The notes under the pieces are model-generated. The model did not search any database. It saw nothing but the letters and a program-made list of their open reading frames with translations, and was not told the DNA's origin. Below, one piece after another: positions 58,421 through 64,000 of a stretch of 64,000 nt of DNA. The DNA lies in contig NC_080677.1 in assembly GCF_030445035.2 (NCBI RefSeq), positions 31,693,513 through 31,757,512 on the forward strand, given 5' to 3'. The number at the start of each line of letters is the position of its first letter. The first letter of the stretch is position 1. The stretch comes from Dasypus novemcinctus. Lineage: Eukaryota; Chordata; Mammalia; Cingulata; Dasypodidae. A program made the position numbers and the translations under genes.

Positions 58421-60200
58421 TTGACCCTCACACTTGATGATTCTTCAGAAATGGAAAGAAATGGGTTTTCTGGCTTTCATTATAGTAGGAAAAAACTCCT
58501 GCCAATTTGCTAGATATTCTTGGAAGGATAATAAAAATAAAAAAACTTTCTTCCTCTCTCAGCAGAATGGAATTAGGCTCACCTTGTTACAGACTGTGCT
58601 GCTACCAATTAAAAAGAGAGAAAAGAAACTCTGCTGAAACATTCTTCACCCTCCAGCGGCAGTTTAAATCCCGCAGGAACCTTAGAGTAAATTGACCACC
58701 AAATATTGAAAAATAAAAACAAACTATTAATTAAAGGGATTGTAAAGAATGCCAATCCTTCTGGCTTCAGGAAGGGCGTTGGAGAGGAAACGGGGTGGGA
58801 ACTCCTTTAAAGAAGAGGAAGAAAGAAGATTCGGGCCCATTTCTTAGTCTCTAGGGATTTCAAAGTAAAGATTTGTAGACTCCAGGAATCCTGGGGACAG
58901 CGCTGGCTTCTTGTTAAATCAGGGGGGGACCTCATTAGAGATGTGTGACAGTTGGTGGCTCCCCTGCTGGAGGAGGCGCAGGGAGGCCTGAGCGGATCCC
59001 AGCTGTGCTCAGGGACGGTCCCTTGCCAGGGCAGTCCCGGGAGGAGGTGGCAGTGGACATGTCCAGAGCTGAAAGGCCGGCCGGGGACAGCTGCAGGGCA
59101 GACCCCACCTCCAGGAACTTCTGTAAATGGGGCCTAGGGCAGTGCACACCTCCGGGGTTTGGGGGGGCTGGGTGAGATGGTGCGCTGATCCCCTAGCAGG
59201 AGGCTGCCCAGTGAGCCGGGTCTCGGTCACCTTCCTCAGCCCAGGGCAGGTGCATCTTGGGACCAGCCTCCACTGCAGTCCTGGAGTCCAGTAAATATTA
59301 CAAAGCTTCAACTCACTTGGAAAAAAAAGGAAATATTTCTTTAAGAAAAAATCTTCATCTAGGGCAGGCATAACCCTTTTGGGCAACTGTGCCATGTGTG
59401 AGTCTGAGTATGAGGTGGGGGTCAGAGAATAAGGCCACCTTGCCGTCATCTGTCGGCCTCACAAGCCAGATGGTATCAGCCAAAGGAAACCACACCCCAA
59501 AGAGATCCCAGTGGCTGGATTTTATCACATTTTTTAAAGCAAGTCCCCCATTGCTCTGGTTCAGGACTTTATCTCCCTGGTTTTCTCTGACTCAAAGGTA
59601 TGTGCTTTTGTGGTAATTTGGGCCCGTTTGGGAGACTGAGAACATTTCTGTAAGCAAGTAGATGAAATAAGTTTATTCACAGGCCTCGAGTCAAGGAACC
59701 CTCCCCTCTACCAAGGAGGACTTACAGACCGCCGCGCTAACTTTGTCTGATTCAGAATCTAGTTGTTGTCTAGATGACCCGCTCGCCGCTGTGTCGTGGG
59801 GCCCGTGCCTCAGCCCATCAGAGATGGTGGAGGTAGAGGGGTCAGGGCTGTGGCCGTGTCGGGAGGCTTGCCAGGAGCCCTGGTCCACTGCAGGTGGCCA
59901 CACGTGGGTGCAGTGTGGGCTGTAAGCCGTGAGCCTCGTGGGAAGGCTGGAGGGTGGCCCTTTCCAGTCGGCTTCTGGAGCCCAGACAAGCCTCAGTTGT
60001 CCCGGGCAGTAACCAGGTGTAGCATCACAGAGCACCCTGGGCAAGGGGCATGGGCTCCGCGTAGGCAGCCTGCCCCTTCAGGAACAGGGATTTGGGGGGT
60101 GCGGAGAATAAACTATGCTTTCGCGGGTCCCTCAAAAATCTTTCTTGCTGTCTTTGCATCCTTAAGATAGTCCCATTTTGCCAAAACCACGTTAATAACT
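58421..60200. other. intergenic, GC-richer in its second half
   Basis: 58420-58750 is AT-rich. 58780-60130 is GC-rich and appears single-copy, with overlapping short ORFs on both strands (for example 59009-59449 - and 59796-60170 +), none with a recognisable domain or homologue. No gene is called. Confidence 0.45.
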
Positions 60201-60204
60201 GATT

Positions 60205-60652
60205 CGTCAGGGTTCTCCAGAGAAACAGAACTGACAGGATATATATCTGTGTAAATATTATGAGATCTATTACAGGAATTGGCTCACATAATGGTGGGGA
60301 GACAAGTCTGAATTCTGTAGGGCAGGCTCCAAGTTGGGGACTCCACCCAAGGCTTCAGGACTTCCCCGGGAGAAGCAGGCTGGCTGGCGCGGGGCTGGAA
60401 ATGCTTCTTCCTGACGGCTGAGCTCATCCGTTCTTACTTTAGGGCCTTCGAATGATTGGATGAGGCTTCTCTCATTGCTGAAGGCAATCTCCTTTGTTGA
60501 TTGTAGATGTAATCAGCCATCGATGCAATCAACTGACCAATGATTTAAATCCAGGAAATACCCTCACAGTAAATACCGGGCCTGCGCTTGCTTTACCAGA
60601 CAACTAGACACCATACCCTAGCCAAGCAGACACACGAAATTAACCATCACAG
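60205..60652. repeat. mammalian interspersed repeat (LTR-like, family not assigned)
   Basis: Begins 'cagggttctccagagaaaca', continues 'attacaggaattggctcaca', 'cgaatgattggatgaggctt', 'aataccctcacagtaaatac', and ends 'gaaattaaccatcacagtaa'. I recognise this order as a common mammalian repeat but cannot name the family with certainty. Confidence 0.65.
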
Positions 60653-60829
60653 TAACTGATCCTTTTGAAAAGAAGAGAAGGGACGATTCACAATCTGATG
60701 TTTTGCCTCCTAAAATCCACGTTTATTTTGCCAGATGACAGAAATGAGAATAATCTTTGACGGGAAAATTGGCTGAGGCACCCAGAGAGAGGCCTCTTGT
60801 CCTTTCCTCCACAGCACTTTCACAATTTT

Positions 60830-60975
60830 TGATTGTATATGTGTTTATTATTTAACGTCTAATACCCCGACTAGAATTATATGAGCTCCAGGAGGGCTAC
60901 ACATCACTGAATCCCAGTTCCTGGCACAGTGCCTGGCACATCAGAGGCACCCAGTAAATGTCAGCTGAATTCATG
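60830..60975 (+). repeat. L2 LINE 3' tail
   Basis: 'atatgagctccaggagggct', 'cctggcacagtgcctggcac', 'cacccagtaaatgtcagctg': the L2 closing pattern. Confidence 0.7.
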
Positions 60976-61104
60976 TCTGTACAATGCGGCTCTCATCCTA
61001 TGTGGATCAGGTTTTCATTCTGTCGATTGTACGGGAGAGTGTTCTGTATACCCTGTGGTCCTTGTTATTGCATCGGGATCAGAACGTGACCTTCCAGGGC
61101 AATG

Positions 61105-61248
61105 AATGTTTCCCAATTCTGACTGCCCATTAGAAACACTTGGGAAGATTTGAGAAAATATTGATGCCAGGGTCCCCCCTCAAATGAACTAAATCTAAGT
61201 CTCCGAGGACTGGAGCCCTGTTGAGAAACACAGTTCTAGAAGGCAAAG
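61105..61248 (+). repeat. MER5-type hAT fragment
   Basis: 'ctgcccattagaaacacttg', 'gatgccagggtcccccctca', 'ttgagaaacacagttctaga' fit MER5. Confidence 0.6.
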
Positions 61249-61582
61249 GCCCAGAGGTCTATATGACCATCTGAAATTATGATGCTTTCCTCCTATTGGC
61301 CAGTGATGGAGAGAAAACCTGGGCAGTTTAAAACCGGATCAGATAATTTCGTTCTCAATCCTCGTTGCCTTCTGTGGCCACCTCAGCTATTGCACATCAA
61401 CCAGCAAGTTTATGAGAATTAGTCGAACTTATTTTGTAAATAGCTTTCTAGTGGCTATACCAAGGGGTGGTGCTAGCCTCTCCATAGTCTTGAACAGGGC
61501 CCCCAAACCAAACCAAATAAACAGGCATTCTCAATAAAAAGAATAGGTGCTATGTAAATATCCTTCAAAGCAGGTCTTCCTC

Positions 61583-62634
61583 GGGAGCAGAAGTGGCTCA
61601 AGCAGTTGAGTGCCCACCTCCCACATGGGAGGTTCCGGGTTAGGTTCCTGGTGCCTCCTGAAAAGAAACAAAAACAAACAACCACAGGAAGCAGATGTGG
61701 CTTAGGTGATAAGGCCTCCGCCTACCATATGGGAGAACCCAGGTTTGATCCTTGGGGCCTCTGGGTGAAAAAGAAGAGAAAGTGTGCCCGCAAGGTGAGC
61801 CACTGCCTGCGTGGCAAGCCAAGTGCCTGTGTGGTGAGCCAAGTGCCCACAAGAGTGCCTGTGCAGTGAGCCAGTGCCTGCTCAGTGAGCCGAGTGCCTG
61901 CCTGGTGAGCCAATGCCTGTGCAAGTGAGTCACGCAGCAAGATGATGCAACAAAAGGGAGACAAAGCAGGGAGGTGGATGTGGCTCAACTGAGTGGGCTC
62001 CCGTCTACCATATGGGAGGCTCTGGGTTCGTGTCCCAGGGCCTCCCCATGAAGGCAAGCTGGCCCGCGCCTTCAGAGAGCTGGCACAGCAAGATGATGCA
62101 ACAAAGGGAGACAGGCAGACACAGAAGAACGCACAGCGAATGGACACAGAGAGCAAACAGCAAGCAGGCGGCAAGGGGGGCAGGGTGATAAATAAATAAA
62201 ATAAATCTTTAAAAAAGAGAGAGAGAGAGAGATGAAGGGGAGGGTCGAGGTGAAGCCAGCAGAGACCAGGATCTGAGGTAGCACAACTGACAGGGAATCT
62301 CTCTCCACATCAGAGTCTCCAGGATCGAATCTCAGTGAATCCTAGAGGAGAAAGATGAGAAGAGAAAACAAAAAGAGAAATAAGTACAGAAGATCACACA
62401 GCAAATGGATACAGACAGCAAAAAAACAGCAGGGAGGGGGACGGTGAGGGGGACAGGAAGGGAGAGGAGAATGGGAGGGGAAGGGGAGGGGAGAAAAAAG
62501 TAAAAACAGACAAGCTAATCAAATGGTAAAGCCAACTCAGGGAAACTGAAGTAACTCAGTGGTTGAGTGCTGGCTTCCCACATACAAGGTCCTAGGTTCA
62601 ATCTCTGGCCCCCAGTACCTAAAAAAAATTAAAA
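61583..62634 (+). repeat. nested cluster of four SINE units between one target duplication
   Basis: (1) a head-only unit, 61585-61685 ('gcagaagtggctcaagcagt'); (2) a minisatellite-bodied SINE starting at 61688 ('gcagatgtggcttaggtgat') with tandem 'gtgagccaagtgcc' motifs to about 61965; (3) a shorter SINE inserted in it, 61968-62220 ('ggtggatgtggctcaactga' to an 'aaataaataaaataaatc' tail); the rest of (2), 62222-62515, matching 15,520-15,735; (4) a short unit, 62545-62634 ('ctcagtggttgagtgctggc'). The cluster is bracketed by 'caggtcttcc' (about 61571 and 62637). Confidence 0.75.
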
Positions 62635-62808
62635 AACAGGTCTTCCAACCTCCCATTCCAACAGTAATGCATGCTTAGGCTTTTTCTATAGATCTAGAGA
62701 ACTCCTCAAGCAACCACTTAACTTTTCATTTCCTATCCTTCTACTCTTGGAATTTTCCATAAGTCACAATTTAAGGGGAATCTGTCCACCAACCATTCAA
62801 CCTTCTTT

Positions 62809-62970
62809 CCATCCATCCATCCATCCATCCATATATCCATACATCTACCCATCCATACATCCACCCATCCATCCACCCATCCACCCATCCATCCATCCAT
62901 CCATCCTTCCATCCATCCATCCATCCATCCATCCATCCATCCATCCATCCATCCATCCATCCATCCATCC
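62809..62970 (+). repeat. (CCAT)n microsatellite
   Basis: About 160 bases of CCAT units with a few interruptions in the first half ('ccatatatccatacatctac') and a pure run in the second. ORFs reading IHPS/GWMD repeats on the two strands are translation artefacts. Confidence 0.95.
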
Positions 62971-62974
62971 AACC

Positions 62975-63340
62975 CATTTGACACTAAGCACTCACTATGC
63001 AGTCTTTTCTATGTATCTGGAACCATGTCTTACTCGTTAGAGGGCACACCAAACTGGACAATGCTTAGTTCTACCTTCAACAAGCTTGTAATTTAGAGAG
63101 GAGGAAGGCACATAATCAGGAATTGAAACAAGATGACAAGTGCTAGTTATAATTACTTGCACAATGTGTCATTGTAATACGGTGAAAGGAATGATTGATT
63201 ATTGGCAGGAGAAATAAGGGAAGATGTCACAGAGGTCTTGACTCATATGATTAGAGGCAGAAGGGCAGAGGATGGAAGCATGGACAAAAGCACAGATCCA
63301 TCCATCTAAAATAAAAATTTGGAATAACCCAACAGGCCTG
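62975..63340 (+). repeat. old repeat of the 18.9 kb type (partial)
   Basis: 'caagcttgtaatttagagag' and 'gaaataagggaagatgtcac' follow the same order as the repeat at 18.9 kb ('gagcttaaattgtgg' and onward). Diverged. Confidence 0.4.
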
Positions 63341-63854
63341 GATGCAATCAAAATAAACCAGGCAGCAGGTAGGTATTATATTTATTAATCCTTTATTCCG
63401 AATGTGGCCTCAGACCACAGAGGCTCTCTCCTCATTTCCTAAATACAGAACACGTTGTACACTAGTTACACACATTCACACACAGCTAATTGCCTTTTCA
63501 TAAACTTTATTGATTCCACCATGCTCTTTACAGCCACTGATTTTATATACTCTTCTCATCAGACTACAAAGTTTATTGCTTCACTTTTTATTTACATATT
63601 GTAGTAATTGGATTGCTTACCTTAATAGCACAATAAGTTTTCACACACTTTGCCAGTGACAGTGCTGACTTAGCATAGTTTGTCTCACTTTGCAGCATTG
63701 TTCTTATTAATTCTTCTACAGCCAACTAAGCTGTTTCTCCTGGGAAATGCCTAGGAGGCAGAAAGCCTTATTTCTGTCCCATTTTGCTATTCCCAGTGAT
63801 GGGTAGAATTTTGAATTGGTCTCATTTTCTTGTAAATACAGCCTGTCTGGGTTT
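63341..63854. other. AT-rich, apparently single-copy
   Basis: Contains several TTTATTG/AATAAA-like words (63375, 63505, 63570) and no recognisable repeat or ORF. Looks like possible conserved non-coding sequence, but I have no comparison to show it. Confidence 0.4.
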
Positions 63855-64000
63855 TTGTTTCAGTTATCTATTGCTGCATAACAAACAACCCCAGGACTTA
63901 GTGGCTTAAAATAACAACCATCATTTCCTGTAGACTAAGCTCAGCTGGATGATTCGTCTACTCCATGTGGTGTTGGCTGGGACTGCCATTGTCTGGAGGC
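63855..64000. repeat. partial repeat, same family as 19,368-19,745, cut by window end
   Basis: 'cagttatctattgctgcata', 'acttagtggcttaaaataac' match the copy at 19.4 kb. Continues beyond the window. Confidence 0.6.

Noticed and set aside
59009..60170. Possible GC-rich promoter island or small gene
   Set aside because: Overlapping ORFs on both strands, no splice-consistent structure and no recognisable product; CpG density is not convincingly island-like by eye.
62733..63040. ORFs with IHPS or GWMD peptide repeats
   Set aside because: Direct translation of the (CCAT)n microsatellite.

Overview
This is a stretch of mammalian nuclear chromosome, most likely from an armadillo (Dasypus novemcinctus or a close relative). 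The evidence is about a dozen young tRNA-derived SINEs of the armadillo DAS type (head 'gcggacttggcccagtgg', B box 'ggttcaaacccc'), together with old mammalian repeats (L2, MIR, MER20, MER5, HAL1, MaLR LTRs) and one spliced vertebrate gene. There is no bacterial, plasmid or phage content, and nearly all open reading frames longer than 60 codons are chance or repeat-derived.

Positions 1 to about 18,500 (+ strand) hold the 3' half of HIBADH, the mitochondrial 3-hydroxyisobutyrate dehydrogenase of valine breakdown. Four coding exons (2529-2662, 4210-4286, 11027-11183, 17589-17747) have canonical AG/GT borders and matching phases, and end at a TGA at 17745-17747. A roughly 0.75 kb 3' UTR follows, with AATAAA signals at 18459 and 18485. 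By comparison with the 336-residue human protein these are the last four exons.

From 18.5 kb to 64 kb no functional gene is recognised. By human synteny this is the interval between the 3' end of HIBADH and EVX1/HOXA. It contains an old repeat split by another (18.9-20.7 kb); an internally deleted L1 with 5' UTR, ORF1, a short ORF2 piece and 3' UTR between target-site duplications (20,744-24,935); a repeat-poor block (26.7-33.4 kb) that could hold long-range regulatory DNA; a mosaic of L1, LTR, MIR and SINE copies (33.5-46.3 kb); a full-length processed pseudogene of FGFR1OP2 (46,354-50,398) broken by later SINEs; and a final repeat-rich part with a HAL1 remnant, a nested SINE cluster and two tetranucleotide microsatellites.

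The most interesting structure is the layering of retroposons. Two insertion sites (39.2-39.9 kb and 50.4-50.8 kb) were hit twice, so the same target sequence occurs three times. The L1 derivative has a half-L1 layout with tandem monomers in both UTRs. One SINE type has a body made of a degenerate minisatellite. All family names come from reading the sequence by eye and were not checked against a repeat library.
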